Of a stretch of 64,000 bases of DNA, positions 53,966-62,911 are shown piece after piece (the stretch's first letter is position 1; every line of letters begins with the position of its first letter). The notes under the pieces were generated by a model, which worked only from the letters and a program-made list of their open reading frames with translations, did no database searches and was not told where the DNA came from. The DNA comes from Planctomycetota bacterium (GTDB taxonomy: Bacteria; Planctomycetota; J058; J103): contig BPJM01000008.1 in the NCBI GenBank assembly GCA_026004615.1, forward strand, positions 1 to 64,000, read 5' to 3'. A program made the position numbers and the translations under genes.

Positions 53966-55006
53966 ATGCGATTCCGAGGCCTGGTGCGCGCGGCACTCGC
54001 GCTGCTGCTCTGGTGGGGGATGCTCCTGCCCCGCGCGGCGGCGCTCGGGGACGGGGACGGCTTCGTGGCGACGCTGTGGGGGCCGTGGACGCGCGAACAG
54101 GCCTTCGAGGTGAACGCGATGGCCGCCCGCGCCGGGGCCCGCCAGATCAGCTACCTCGTGCACATGCGGCAGCGCGACCGGGGCGCCTCCGAGGTGCGCT
54201 GGCTCGGCAGCGCGCCCGGCACGCCGCTATGGGCGGCGCCGGCGGCGCCGGTGCTCCGGGACGCCATCGCCGATGCCCGCGGGCGCGGGCTCGCGGTCAC
54301 GCTGGTGCCGTTTCTCTTCGCCGATTCGGGCGAGGCGCGGCAGTGGTTCTGGCCGCGCGATCGCGCGCGCTGGTTTGCGAGCTACGGCGAGCGGATGGAG
54401 GAGCTGGCCGAGTTCGCGGCTCGCCATGGGGTGAGCGAGCTGTTGGTGGCGAGCGAGCTGTCGCTGCTCTATCTGGACGAGGCGGGCTGGCGCGGCGTGA
54501 TCGGACGGGTGCGGGCGCGCTTTTCCGGCCATCTCACGATCAGCACCCTGTTCTACGAATACGCCACCATACGGTTCTGGGACGCGCTGGATTCCATCGG
54601 GGTATCGGCCTATTTCCCGCTCGCGTTCTGGACCGGGATCCGCGGCACCGACTGGCTGGAGCGGGCCTGGCGGCTGCACCACGCCCACCTCGTGGCCTTT
54701 GCCGCCGCGCTCGGCAAGCCGATCACCTTCGCCGAGGTGGGCTATCCGGCCACCCACGTCGCGGCGGTCCAGCCCTGGGACTACCGCTGGGCGGAGCGCC
54801 GCCTCGATCCCGAGCTGCAGGCGCGCTGCTTCGAGGCGCTGCGGCGCGTCTGGTCGCGCGAGCCGCGGCTGCGCCGGCTGTCGATCTGGGGGCTGGAGCC
54901 CGCGGCGCTGGACGCCCGCCACAGCGGTGGCAAGGGCTACCTGCCGCTGGGCAAGCCCGCCGAGAGCCCGGTGCGCCGGCTGTTCGCCGAACGCGCCGCG
55001 CCCTAG
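53966..55006 (+). CDS. Exported GH113-like TIM-barrel glycoside hydrolase
   Basis: The 346-residue product starts with a signal peptide (ALALLLWWGMLLPRAAA). The TIM-barrel has the features of GH113-like proteins: ELLVASELSLLY holds the likely acid/base Glu, and ITFAEVGYPATH the likely nucleophile Glu. PWDYRWAERR and WGLEPAALDAR follow. GH113 enzymes act on beta-mannans, but many chromosomal relatives are uncharacterised. It lies about 100 bp after nhaA on the same strand. The fold call is stronger than the substrate call. Confidence 0.7.
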   Translation: MRFRGLVRAALALLLWWGMLLPRAAALGDGDGFVATLWGPWTREQAFEVNAMAARAGARQISYLVHMRQRDRGASEVRWLGSAPGTPLWAAPAAPVLRDAIADARGRGLAVTLVPFLFADSGEARQWFWPRDRARWFASYGERMEELAEFAARHGVSELLVASELSLLYLDEAGWRGVIGRVRARFSGHLTISTLFYEYATIRFWDALDSIGVSAYFPLAFWTGIRGTDWLERAWRLHHAHLVAFAAALGKPITFAEVGYPATHVAAVQPWDYRWAERRLDPELQARCFEALRRVWSREPRLRRLSIWGLEPAALDARHSGGKGYLPLGKPAESPVRRLFAERAAP

Positions 55007-55167
55007 TCGGGCCTCGCGCCGGCACGACCGCAGCCGGTCTGGTGCGCCCGCGTCCGCGCCCTCCTGCCGCGGCCCGCCCTCTCCGTGCGGGCGCGCCCCG
55101 GTCTTTTCTCGGCGGGCGCTCGCGCTAAGATCGCGGCCCGACAGGGGCGCGGGCGGAGGCGCGGGGC

Positions 55168-56433
55168 ATGAGCACAGAGCGGCTGGTGAGCGTGCTCGGG
55201 CTCGGGGTGCTGGTCGGGATCGCCTGGCTGTGCAGCCGGCACCGGCGGCAGATCCGGTGGCGGCCGGTGGTGTGGGGGATCGCGCTCCAGCTGCTGTTCG
55301 CCTTCCTGGTGCTCAGGACCGCGCCCGGCCGCGCGCTGTTCGATTTCCTCAACGACGCGGTGATCAAGCTCTTGAGCTTTCAGTACGCCGGGGCGGAGTT
55401 CGTCTTCAACGCGCTCGCCATCCCGCCCGGGCAGCCCGGCTCGCTGGGGTTCTTCTTCGCCTTCCAGGTGCTGACCACGATCATCTTCTTCAGCTCGCTG
55501 ATCTCGGTGCTGTACTACCTGGGCATCATGCAGTGGGTGGTGCGCGGCTTCGCCGTCGTGATGAAGCGCTTCCTGGGGACCTCGGGCGCCGAGACGCTGT
55601 CGGCCTCCGCCAACATCTTCGTCGGCCAGACCGAGGCGCCGCTGCTGGTCAAGCCCTACGTCAAGGACATGACCGACTCGGAGCTGCTCTGCGTCATGGT
55701 CGGCGGCATGGCGACGGTCGCCGGGGGAGTGCTCGCCGCCTATGTGGGTCTGCTCAAGGCGAAGGTGCCGGATATCGCCGGGCACCTGCTCGCCGCCAGC
55801 GTCATGAGCGCACCGGCGGCGCTGGCCGTCTCCAAGCTCATGCTGCCCGAGACGGGCACGCCGCGGACGATGGGCGCGGTGCCGCCGACGGCACGCGACG
55901 GCGCGGTGAACGTGATCGAGGCGGCGGCCAATGGCGCCAGCATGGGGCTGCAGCTGGCGCTGAACGTCGGCACCATGCTGGTCGCGTTCATGGCGCTACT
56001 GGCGCTCGCCAACTGGCTGCTGGCCGAGGGGGTGGCGCTGGTGAGCGGCGCGCAGGGCTGGACCTTGGAGCGGCTGCTCGGCCATGCCTTCGCGCCGCTG
56101 GCCTGGCTCATGGGCGTGCCGTGGGCCGACTGCGCGGTGGTGGGCAATCTGATCGGCCAGAAGACCGTGCTCAACGAGTTCGTCGCCTACACCAACCTGG
56201 CGAAGCTGCTCGAGGAGGGCAAGGTGGTGCTCGCCGAGCGCTCGGTCGTCATCGCCAGCTACGCGCTGTGCGGCTTCGCCAACTTCCTCAGCATCGGGAT
56301 CCAGATCGGGGGTATCGGCGGCATCGCGCCGGAGCGGCGCTCGGACCTGGCGCGCCTGGGGGTGCGGGCCTTGATCGGCGGTTCGCTGGCGGCGTTCATG
56401 ACCGCGTGCATCGCGGGGATGCTGGTCGGCTAG
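55168..56433 (+). CDS. Concentrative nucleoside transporter (NupC/CNT family)
   Basis: CNT proteins import nucleosides with H+ or Na+. The 421 residues contain the three Nucleos_tra domains in order: an N-terminal pair of helices, a gate domain (VLTTIIFFSSLISVLYYLG) and the core. The core has GQTEAPLLVKPY (nucleoside and ion binding), NEFVAYTNL and CGFANFLSIGIQIGG, all well conserved. A TAAGAT box lies about 40 bp before the start, with a poor -35. The start MSTERLVSV is supported by GGAGGCGCGGGGC. Confidence 0.9.
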   Translation: MSTERLVSVLGLGVLVGIAWLCSRHRRQIRWRPVVWGIALQLLFAFLVLRTAPGRALFDFLNDAVIKLLSFQYAGAEFVFNALAIPPGQPGSLGFFFAFQVLTTIIFFSSLISVLYYLGIMQWVVRGFAVVMKRFLGTSGAETLSASANIFVGQTEAPLLVKPYVKDMTDSELLCVMVGGMATVAGGVLAAYVGLLKAKVPDIAGHLLAASVMSAPAALAVSKLMLPETGTPRTMGAVPPTARDGAVNVIEAAANGASMGLQLALNVGTMLVAFMALLALANWLLAEGVALVSGAQGWTLERLLGHAFAPLAWLMGVPWADCAVVGNLIGQKTVLNEFVAYTNLAKLLEEGKVVLAERSVVIASYALCGFANFLSIGIQIGGIGGIAPERRSDLARLGVRALIGGSLAAFMTACIAGMLVG

Positions 56434-56545
56434 CCGCCAGGGCGAGCCGGCGGGGAGCAAGGGCGTTCGCGCCGCCACGCCCGGTTCGCTCACCATGGCC
56501 GGCGCGCGCGGCCGCGCGCGTGCCGCGGGCGAGGAGGCAAGGGGC

Positions 56546-57202
56546 ATGGAGCCGCAGGCGTTCCTGCAGGCGCTGTGGCAGCAACGCGCTAGCGCGATCC
56601 TGCGCACCGGTGAGCGAGAGCGCGCCCGGCGTGCGATGGAGGCGGCGGTGGCGGGTGGCTTCCGCATCGTCGAGTTCACGCTCACCACGCCGGGGGCGCT
56701 GGAGCTGATCGCCGCCTTCAGCCGCCGCGATGAGCTGATCGTGGGGGCGGGGACGGTGCTCGCGCCCGAGCAGGCGCGCGCCGCGGTCGCCGCCGGCGCC
56801 CGCTTCCTGGTCTCGCCCGTGGTGGACGAGGCGGTCATCGCGGCCGCACGCGCGCTCGGGGTGGCGGTGGTGCCGGGCGGGCAGACCCCGACCGAGCTGT
56901 GGCGGGCGCATGCGCTCGGCGCGCCGCTGCTCAAGCTCTTTCCGGCCCCGGCCGGCGGTCCCGCCTGGCTGCGCGCGGTGCTCGGGCCGCTGCCCGGGCT
57001 GCGCGTGATGCCGACCCACGGCGTCGAGCCGGACAATGCGGCCGCCTGGCTGGAGGCGGGCGCCTTCGCGGTCGGCTTCACCAGCTCGCTGTTCGATCCG
57101 GAGGTGCTCGCCGCCGGCGCCTTCGAGGCCGTCACCGAGCGGGCCCGCCGCTGCCTGGCCGCGGTGCGGGGGCTCGCGCGCCCGCCCCGCCCCCCTTGCT
57201 GA
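56546..57202 (+). CDS. eda: 2-dehydro-3-deoxy-phosphogluconate (KDPG) aldolase
   Basis: Eda splits KDPG into pyruvate and glyceraldehyde-3-phosphate in the Entner-Doudoroff pathway. IVEFTLTTPGALELI holds the catalytic Glu, VGAGTVLAPEQARAAV the phosphate loop and LLKLFPAPAGG the Schiff-base Lys (about K130). MPTHGVEPDNAAAWLEAGA closes the barrel. I chose the ATG preceded by GAGGAGGCAAGG, giving 218 residues; an in-frame ATG 51 bp upstream adds only Ala/Arg residues. No edd gene is adjacent in the window. Confidence 0.88.
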   Translation: MEPQAFLQALWQQRASAILRTGERERARRAMEAAVAGGFRIVEFTLTTPGALELIAAFSRRDELIVGAGTVLAPEQARAAVAAGARFLVSPVVDEAVIAAARALGVAVVPGGQTPTELWRAHALGAPLLKLFPAPAGGPAWLRAVLGPLPGLRVMPTHGVEPDNAAAWLEAGAFAVGFTSSLFDPEVLAAGAFEAVTERARRCLAAVRGLARPPRPPC

Positions 57203-57555
57203 GAGGGCGTGCACGACAGAGCGGTGGCGCGCGCCCGCGCCTCACCCGGATGCCTCCACGCGAGGAAGAGGGGGAACGAGGGCGTCTTCGCTTTCGGCTC
57301 GCTGTGCCGCCTGCGCTCGCGGTCTGCGCGGTTCCGCCAGTGTGCTCCGGGTTCCGTCCCCCGCCTGCGGGGGAGAGGAACGCGGCCGCGAGGACGCACA
57401 GCCGTTGCCCAGCCGGCCGGGCGTGCCGGCGTTCGGTGGCGCGCGGCGCGGCCGGGTCTCGCGCGCCAGCGCCGCGCCCGCTATCATGATCGCCCGCCCC
57501 GCATGGCCGCCGCGTGCGAGGCGCGCGCGGGGGGCGGGGCGGCGCGGACGACAGC
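57203..57555. other. Intergenic gap with a repeat-like hairpin
   Basis: No gene is visible in this 353-bp gap. TCCCCCGC and GCGGGGGA form a perfect 8-bp hairpin with a 2-nt loop at 57357-57374, followed by GAGAGG. This matches the inner palindrome of the 237-bp repeat units, so a remnant of that family may lie here. Confidence 0.45.
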
Positions 57556-58419
57556 ATGAGCAAACCCCTGACCCTGTCGGACAAGATCCTCAAGCGGATG
57601 CGGCCGGCGCGGCTGGTGCGCAAGGACCCGGTCGGCGGGCAGGCCGGGCTGGCGCTGTTGCGCTACGAGCCGCTGGACGGCCAGCCCGTCTTTCCGGACG
57701 GCAGGTTCAAGGCCGGGCAGTACTGCTACCTCGCGGTCCAGGTCGAGGGCCGGTGGCTCAACCGGCTCTATTCCATCGCCTCGGCGCCCTGCCAGCGCCA
57801 TCACCTGGAGCTCTACATCGTGCTGGTGGAGAACGGGGCGGTCACCCCGACGCTGTTCGCGCAGCCGATCGGCGCCGAGGTGCTGTACATGGGGCCGGCG
57901 GGCAAGTTCACGCTCGAGAAGACCGAGCGGCCCGATCTCTGCCTGATCGCCACCGGCACCGGGCTCGCGCCCTACGTGAGCATGCTGCGCCAGCTGCGCC
58001 ACGAGCTGCGGGCCGGGGGCGGCGCCAGCCGCCCGCGCCGCATCACCCTGTTCGAGGGCGTGCGGTATGCCCGCGACCTCGGCTACCATTCGCTCCTGCG
58101 CGAGATGGAGCAGGAGGGCGAGCTCGATCTGGTGTATATCCCGACGGTGAGCCGGCCCGAGCGCGACGAGGGCTTCAACGCCTCGCTCGGCCGCGGGCGG
58201 GTCAACCACCTCGTGCGCGCGGTGCTGGGCGACGAGGCGATCGAGGCGCGGGTGCCGCCCGCGCTCCCCTACGGGCTCGATGCGGAAACGCTGCGGGCGC
58301 GCCTACACCCGGAGACCACGGCCGTCTACCTGTGCGGCAACCCGGGCATGATCGCCGAGCTGCAGCAGTTCCTGGGCGCGCGCGGCTACGACCAGATCCT
58401 GACCGAGGACTACTGGTAG
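57556..58419 (+). CDS. fpr: Ferredoxin-NADP+ reductase
   Basis: This FAD flavoprotein moves electrons between NADPH and ferredoxin or flavodoxin. RLYSIASAP is the FAD-binding arginine motif, MGPAGKFTL the second flavin loop, and ATGTGLAPYVSML the NADP-binding Gly motif. YLCGNPGMIAEL comes near the C-terminus, and the chain ends in an aromatic residue (EDYW), typical of bacterial Fpr. The 287 residues exceed the short Fpr (~258) because of small insertions. The start is the ATG giving MSKPLTLSDK; upstream in-frame codons encode Arg/Gly-rich sequence. Confidence 0.88.
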   Translation: MSKPLTLSDKILKRMRPARLVRKDPVGGQAGLALLRYEPLDGQPVFPDGRFKAGQYCYLAVQVEGRWLNRLYSIASAPCQRHHLELYIVLVENGAVTPTLFAQPIGAEVLYMGPAGKFTLEKTERPDLCLIATGTGLAPYVSMLRQLRHELRAGGGASRPRRITLFEGVRYARDLGYHSLLREMEQEGELDLVYIPTVSRPERDEGFNASLGRGRVNHLVRAVLGDEAIEARVPPALPYGLDAETLRARLHPETTAVYLCGNPGMIAELQQFLGARGYDQILTEDYW

Positions 58420-58488
58420 GCCGCCGGCCGCAGGCGCGGCAGCGCCCCGGCTGGCCGCCCGGGCGGCGGCCGCGTAGACTCTTCCGTC

Positions 58489-59673
58489 ATGGAAGACCAG
58501 CCCCCAGCCGTGCTGCCCGGCCTCGAGCGCCCCTGGGAGGTGGTGGCGGCCGCCACCGGCCACCCCTTCGACGAGGGGCACTGGCGGCGCGCGCTCGCCG
58601 AGCGGCGGGTGCGGCTGGAGCAGGACTGGGCGGCGCCGTTTTTCCGCTTCAGCCGCGACTGCGCGCCCGCGGCCCGGGGCAGCGTGATCCTGCGCGAGGG
58701 CTACCTGTGGGACTTCCCCCACATCGCGCGCGTGCTGCACCTGGAGCGCGGGCTCCGGCGCGCCTTCGCCGGGCCGTTCGAGGTCGAGGAGAAGGTCGAC
58801 GGCTACAACGTGCGCATCGTGCGCACGGGAGGCGAGCTGCTCGCATTCTCGCGCAGCGGCTACGTCTGTCCCTTCGCCACCGATCGGCTGCGGGAGCTGC
58901 CCGGGCTCGCGCGCCTGCTCGCCGAGCGGCCCGAGCTGGTGGCCTGCGCCGAGGTGGCCGGGCCGGGCAATCCCTACAACGTCGAATCACCGCCGTGGAT
59001 CGAGCGCGACGTGCGGCTCGTGGTGTTCGACCTCGGCACGCTGGGGCCGCGCCGTTTCCTGCCGCCCGCCGAGCGCAACGCGCTGCTGGAGCGCTACGGC
59101 ATCGAGGGGGTGCGCCGCTTCGGGGTCTTCGAGCCGACCGACGCCGCCGGGGTGTTCGAAGTGGTCCGGCAGCTCGACGCGGAGGGCTGCGAGGGGGTGG
59201 TGCTCAAGTCGCTGGACGGCCGGGTGCGGCTCAAGTACGTCTGCCCCGGCACCAACGCGCGCGATCTGCGCTCCAGCGCCGGGCTGCTCGGCAGCGTGCC
59301 GCGCTCGTTCATCATCAACCGCATCGTGCAGGCGGCGTTCGCGCTCCACGAGTGGGAAGGCGGCGGCGGCCCGGAGCGGCGCCAGGCGCTGGGGGCGGCG
59401 CTGCTCGACGCCATGCTGGCCTCGATCCGCGCGGTCGAACACGGCGGCGATCTGCGCGGCTTCGTCGAGGAGCGGCACGAGATCCGCATGCACGAGGAGC
59501 GCCACGCCGACCGGTTGCTGGCGCAGATCTCCCGCAGCGCCACCGTGCAGGTGCGCGAGGAGAGCCGCCAGCGCGAGCCGGACGGCATGCTGCGGATCGT
59601 GCTCGTCAAGCGCTACCCGCGCGCGACCGGCTACTTCCAGTCCCGCCTGGCGGGCGGGGCGGTGGAGGACTGA
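58489..59673 (+). CDS. RNA ligase of the Rnl3 (Pab1020/MthRnl) type
   Basis: This ATP-dependent RNA ligase (394 residues) belongs to the archaeal-type Rnl3 group, also found in scattered bacteria. Motif I, VEEKVDGYNVRIV, carries the nucleotidyl Lys (K102). LLAFSRSGYVCPF follows, VACAEVAGPGNPYNV is motif III-like, EGVVLKSLDG is motif IV and LKYVCP is motif V. The C-terminal dimerisation region follows (INRIVQAAFALHEWE). It faces the HARP/RNA-ligase-partner gene tail to tail. Its natural RNA target is unknown; 5'-phosphate/3'-hydroxyl ends, including circularisation, are typical in vitro for the family. Confidence 0.88.
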   Translation: MEDQPPAVLPGLERPWEVVAAATGHPFDEGHWRRALAERRVRLEQDWAAPFFRFSRDCAPAARGSVILREGYLWDFPHIARVLHLERGLRRAFAGPFEVEEKVDGYNVRIVRTGGELLAFSRSGYVCPFATDRLRELPGLARLLAERPELVACAEVAGPGNPYNVESPPWIERDVRLVVFDLGTLGPRRFLPPAERNALLERYGIEGVRRFGVFEPTDAAGVFEVVRQLDAEGCEGVVLKSLDGRVRLKYVCPGTNARDLRSSAGLLGSVPRSFIINRIVQAAFALHEWEGGGGPERRQALGAALLDAMLASIRAVEHGGDLRGFVEERHEIRMHEERHADRLLAQISRSATVQVREESRQREPDGMLRIVLVKRYPRATGYFQSRLAGGAVED

Positions 59674-59856
59674 GGCCCGGCAGGCAATCCGTGGCCCGCG
59701 CACCGGGCGGGCAGGTCGGCGGGTCGGCGGTTCTGCGCCGAAGCAGCGGCGGGACCGGGCGGGGCGCCAGCGGAGCGCAAGCGGGGGGGAGGGCAACCAG
59801 AGAAGCGCGTGGGGAGAGGAGGACCCAGACGGGCGGGAATCCCGGTTTTCCCGCGG

Positions 59857-60615
59857 TCAGCCGCCCTGCTCGGCGAGCGCCTTCAGCAGCCGCGGCAGCT
59901 GGCGCGGCTCCAGCCAGCGCAGGCCGAGCTTCTCCGCCCAGAGCAGCACCCCCCGGTCGGCCGAGCAGACGATGGCGTCCATCTCCTTGGCGAGCAGGAT
60001 CAGCTCGACGTCCTCGGTCGAATCGATGATGCCCTCGCGCAGCGCCTCGCGGTACTTCTTGCGCAGCGCCTGGATGATCTCGCTCTCGCGCTCGATCGTG
60101 CCGGCGAGCCCGCGCCGCGCGGATTCCTCCGCCACCCGCAATCCCTTGTCGACGCGCCGGCGCACATCGTCGATCAGCTCGTAGAGCAGAAACGCCGGCA
60201 CGCTGAGTTCGTACTTCGCCGGCGCCTTGCGCTGCAGCACGAGTTCCACCTCCGGCGGCACGCGCGCCGGATCGAGAAAATGCAGCAGCTCCTGCCAGAT
60301 GGACGGCGGCATGTAGAACTCCACCCCCGGCAGGCGGCGCGCCAGCTCCAGGAAGGCGAGCAGCGCCCCGGTGGGGCTCTCGCCCAGCGCGCCCCGGATG
60401 TCGGGATTCGTGAAGATGCTGGTATCCAGCACCAGCCGCCGGCCGCGCAGCGCCGCCGGCGCCGTCACCGCGAGCTCGACCGCGGGCCGCGCCGCGCGCC
60501 CCGGCTCGCCGCCCGGCGGCGCGCCTGGTGCGGGCGCGGGGGCGCTCGCCTCGGCGGGCAGCGCGCTGCCGGCGAGCGCGCCCGCTCGCTCCGCTCGCTG
60601 TTCCTGCTCGTGCAT
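59857..60615 (-). CDS. HARP-type PIN-domain protein (RNA ligase partner; homologue of Aquifex RNase P)
   Basis: This PIN-like metallonuclease is of the family described both as 'RNA ligase partner' and as HARP, the protein-only RNase P found in Aquifex. LVLDTSIFTNPDIRGALG opens the PIN fold with its metal-binding Asp. MPPSIWQELLHFLDP follows, and DVELILLAKEMDAIVCSADRG is read here as VELILLAKEMDA and CSADRGVLLWAEKLG, with the acidic site. An inserted helical pair (VDKGLRVAEESAR) fits the HARP spike helices. The N-terminal ~60 residues are a Pro/Ala-rich extension, so length is 252 rather than about 200. HARP can mature tRNA 5' ends in vitro, but its role in bacteria with RNA-based RNase P is not settled. 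Confidence 0.88.
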   Translation of the reverse strand: MHEQEQRAERAGALAGSALPAEASAPAPAPGAPPGGEPGRAARPAVELAVTAPAALRGRRLVLDTSIFTNPDIRGALGESPTGALLAFLELARRLPGVEFYMPPSIWQELLHFLDPARVPPEVELVLQRKAPAKYELSVPAFLLYELIDDVRRRVDKGLRVAEESARRGLAGTIERESEIIQALRKKYREALREGIIDSTEDVELILLAKEMDAIVCSADRGVLLWAEKLGLRWLEPRQLPRLLKALAEQGG

Positions 60616-60726
60616 GCCCACCCCTTTTCCGCCCGCGCCTCGCCCCGGCGAGCCTAGCACCGCGCCCAGGCGCTGACAAGCGAGGGTGGGGCCTGCGCGC
60701 GGGCGGGCGGGCGGCTGCGGCGCTGC

Positions 60727-61422
60727 TCAGCTGCCGGCCGGCGGCGGCCGCTTGAGCACCGCCAGCAGCCCGTCCCCGTCGGTCAGCACCGCACAGTGCA
60801 CGCGCGGATCGGCGGCCGCATGCCGCACGATGGCGCGCAACGCCCGGGTGCTCGGATCCTGCGCCGCCGGATCGATGACCGCCCCGCCCCACAGCACGTT
60901 GTCGAACAGCATGAGGCCGCCCGGGCGCAGCAGCTCCAGCCCCAGCTCGTAGTAGGTGAGGTAGCCGGTCTTGTCCGCATCGACGAAGACCAGGTCGGTG
61001 CGCCCGCGCCAGCCCTGTTCGGCGAGCTCGCGCAGCGTGCGCGCCGCCGGCCCGAGCCGCGCCTCGATCCGCTCGGCGAGCCCCGCGCGCTGCCAGGCCC
61101 GGCGCGCGCGCTCGAGGTGGCCCGGCTCGATCTCGCAGGTCACGACCCGGCCCCCGGGCGCGAGCGCCCCGGCGAGCCAGCTCGTGCCGTAGCCGGTGTA
61201 GGTGCCGACCTCGACGATGCGGCGGGCACCCAGCAGGCGCGCCAGCAGCGCCATGAGCTGGCCCTGCTCGGGCGGCGTCATCATGGCGGCGTCGGGCAGG
61301 GCGGCGGTCTCCAGCCGCAGCTGCCGCTGCGCCTCGCTCTCGCGCACGGTGCTCTCGCGCACGTACTCGAGCAGCGCGCGGCTCAGGCAGAGCCCGTCGC
61401 GCTCGAACTTGGCCCCCGGCAT
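60727..61422 (-). CDS. Class I SAM O-methyltransferase (CCoAOMT/COMT-like)
   Basis: This is a small catechol/caffeoyl-CoA-type O-methyltransferase of 231 residues. AMMTPPEQGQLMALLARLL precedes motif I, IVEVGTYTGYGTSWLA. FVDADKTGYLTYYELGLELL holds the metal-binding Asp residues (read as FVDADKTGYL), and MLFDNVLWGG is the next conserved block. The ATG starts five bases after the DJ-1 stop, so the three minus-strand genes form an operon. The substrate is unknown. Confidence 0.88.
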   Translation of the reverse strand: MPGAKFERDGLCLSRALLEYVRESTVRESEAQRQLRLETAALPDAAMMTPPEQGQLMALLARLLGARRIVEVGTYTGYGTSWLAGALAPGGRVVTCEIEPGHLERARRAWQRAGLAERIEARLGPAARTLRELAEQGWRGRTDLVFVDADKTGYLTYYELGLELLRPGGLMLFDNVLWGGAVIDPAAQDPSTRALRAIVRHAAADPRVHCAVLTDGDGLLAVLKRPPPAGS

Positions 61423-61427
61423 GCCGC

Positions 61428-62006
61428 TCAGCCCGCCGGCAGCATCATCGGGGCGGCTACCGCCGCCGCCCGCTCCGCGCCGCACAGCGCCTCGACCAGC
61501 GCCAGCGCGAAGGCGAACGCGGTGCCGGGCCCCCGGCTGGTGATCAGGTTGCCGTCGCGCACCACCGGCTCTTCGCGGTAGCGGCCGTGCGCGGCGAGCA
61601 GCTCGCGCACCACCGGATGGGAGGTCAGCGCGCGACCGGCGAAGGCGCCCGCCGCCACCAGCACGCTCGGCCCGGCGCAGATCGCCCCCAGCAGGCGGCC
61701 GCTCGCCTCGCAGGCGCGCACCAGCGCGCACACCTCGCCCGAGGCCGCCAGCGCCGCGGCGCCCGCCGCCCCGCCCGGGATCACCAGCGCGTCGAAGGGC
61801 TCTTGCCGCACCTCTGCCAGCGGCCGATCGGGCACGATCCGCACCCCGCGGCTGCAGGTCACCGGGTCCGGGCCGTGCACGCCGGCGAGCACGACCTCGA
61901 CCTCGGCCCGCCGCAGCACATCCACCGCGATGACCGCCTCCATCTCCTCGGCCCCCGGCGCCAGGACGACCAGCGCCCGCCTGCCGCCGCCGCCTGCCTC
62001 GTCCAT
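61428..62006 (-). CDS. DJ-1/PfpI family protein
   Basis: DJ-1 family proteins are small alpha/beta proteins with roles in glyoxal detoxification or oxidative stress. VVLAPGAEEMEAVIAVDVLRR holds the conserved Glu, read here within GAEEMEA. LLGAICAGPSVLV holds the nucleophile Cys, and LITSRGPGTAFAFALAL is the C-terminal signature. I chose the ATG preceded by GGAGG, giving 192 residues. A GTG at 62066 that overlaps the upstream SDR stop (GTGA) would add 20 Ala/Gly-rich residues and is also possible. It sits second in the SDR-DJ-1-methyltransferase operon. Confidence 0.85.
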   Translation of the reverse strand: MDEAGGGGRRALVVLAPGAEEMEAVIAVDVLRRAEVEVVLAGVHGPDPVTCSRGVRIVPDRPLAEVRQEPFDALVIPGGAAGAAALAASGEVCALVRACEASGRLLGAICAGPSVLVAAGAFAGRALTSHPVVRELLAAHGRYREEPVVRDGNLITSRGPGTAFAFALALVEALCGAERAAAVAAPMMLPAG

Positions 62007-62062
62007 GGCGCCGCCGCTGCCTCCGTGCGCCGCCGCCCCCGCGCTGGCCTGTCGGCGCCCGC

Positions 62063-62767
62063 TCACCAGGGGATCTCCGAGCCGTCGTAGGCGAAGAAGC
62101 GCCCGCTCTGCTCCGGCCCCAGAGCGGCGATGACCCGGCGCATGCCGGCGATGCTCTCCCGCGGGGCGAGCGGTGCGCCCTGTCCGCCCATGTCCGTCCT
62201 GACCCAGCCCGGGTGCAGCACCACGCAGGTGATCCCGCGCGGCGCGAGGTCGAGCGCCATGCTGCGCGTCACCATGTTGAGCGCCGCCTTGGAGGCGCGA
62301 TAGGTGTAGAACCCCCCGCTGGTGTTGTCCGCGATGCTGCCCATGCGGCTGGTGATGTTGACGATCAGCCGGCGCTCGCTCCGGGCCACGTGCTCGACGA
62401 ACGCCTCCGCCATCTTGAGCGGGGCCATCGCATTGATCCGGAAGGAGTCGGCGAAGGCCTCGTAGTCCGTGGTGCCGAAGCCGCCGAAGTCACGGTCGCG
62501 CAGCACCCCGGCGTTGTTGAGCAACAGGTCGATCGGCTCGCCGCGGAGCGCTTCGGCCAGCGCCTCGATGCGCCCGAAGTCGGCGACATCGAGCCCATGC
62601 ACCAGCAGCCGCTCGGGGCCCGCCTGCTGCGCCAGCGCCGCCAGCTCGGCCGCCGCCTCCGGCCGCCGGCAGCAGGCGTGGATGCGCCAGCCGCCCTCCT
62701 CCAGGTACTGCCGCACGAACTCCAGCCCCAGCCCGCGGTTCGCACCCGTGAGCAGCAGCACCGGCAT
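62063..62767 (-). CDS. Short-chain dehydrogenase/reductase, CsgA/C-factor-like
   Basis: This is a classical SDR of 234 residues. LLTGANRGLGLEFVRQY is the NAD(P)-binding Gly motif, LLNNAGVLRD the NNAG motif, and NITSRMGSI the Ser. FYTYRASKAALNM is the Tyr-x-x-x-Lys active site, and LHPGWVRTDMGG is typical of the C-factor-like branch. AAGGAGGAGGG precedes the ATG. As first gene of the minus-strand operon it should carry the promoter, in the 145 bp upstream. The substrate is unknown. Confidence 0.9.
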   Translation of the reverse strand: MPVLLLTGANRGLGLEFVRQYLEEGGWRIHACCRRPEAAAELAALAQQAGPERLLVHGLDVADFGRIEALAEALRGEPIDLLLNNAGVLRDRDFGGFGTTDYEAFADSFRINAMAPLKMAEAFVEHVARSERRLIVNITSRMGSIADNTSGGFYTYRASKAALNMVTRSMALDLAPRGITCVVLHPGWVRTDMGGQGAPLAPRESIAGMRRVIAALGPEQSGRFFAYDGSEIPW

Positions 62768-62911
62768 GTCCGCCCTCCTCCTTGCCCGAGCCCGTTCGTG
62801 GGAGAGGACGCGCCCAGGATAGCAGGCACGGCCGGCGGCCGGCAAACGCGCGGCCGCGCGGCCCGGCGCCCCGTGCTCCCCCTGGCGATCCGGCGGCAGG
62901 TGCACAGGCCG

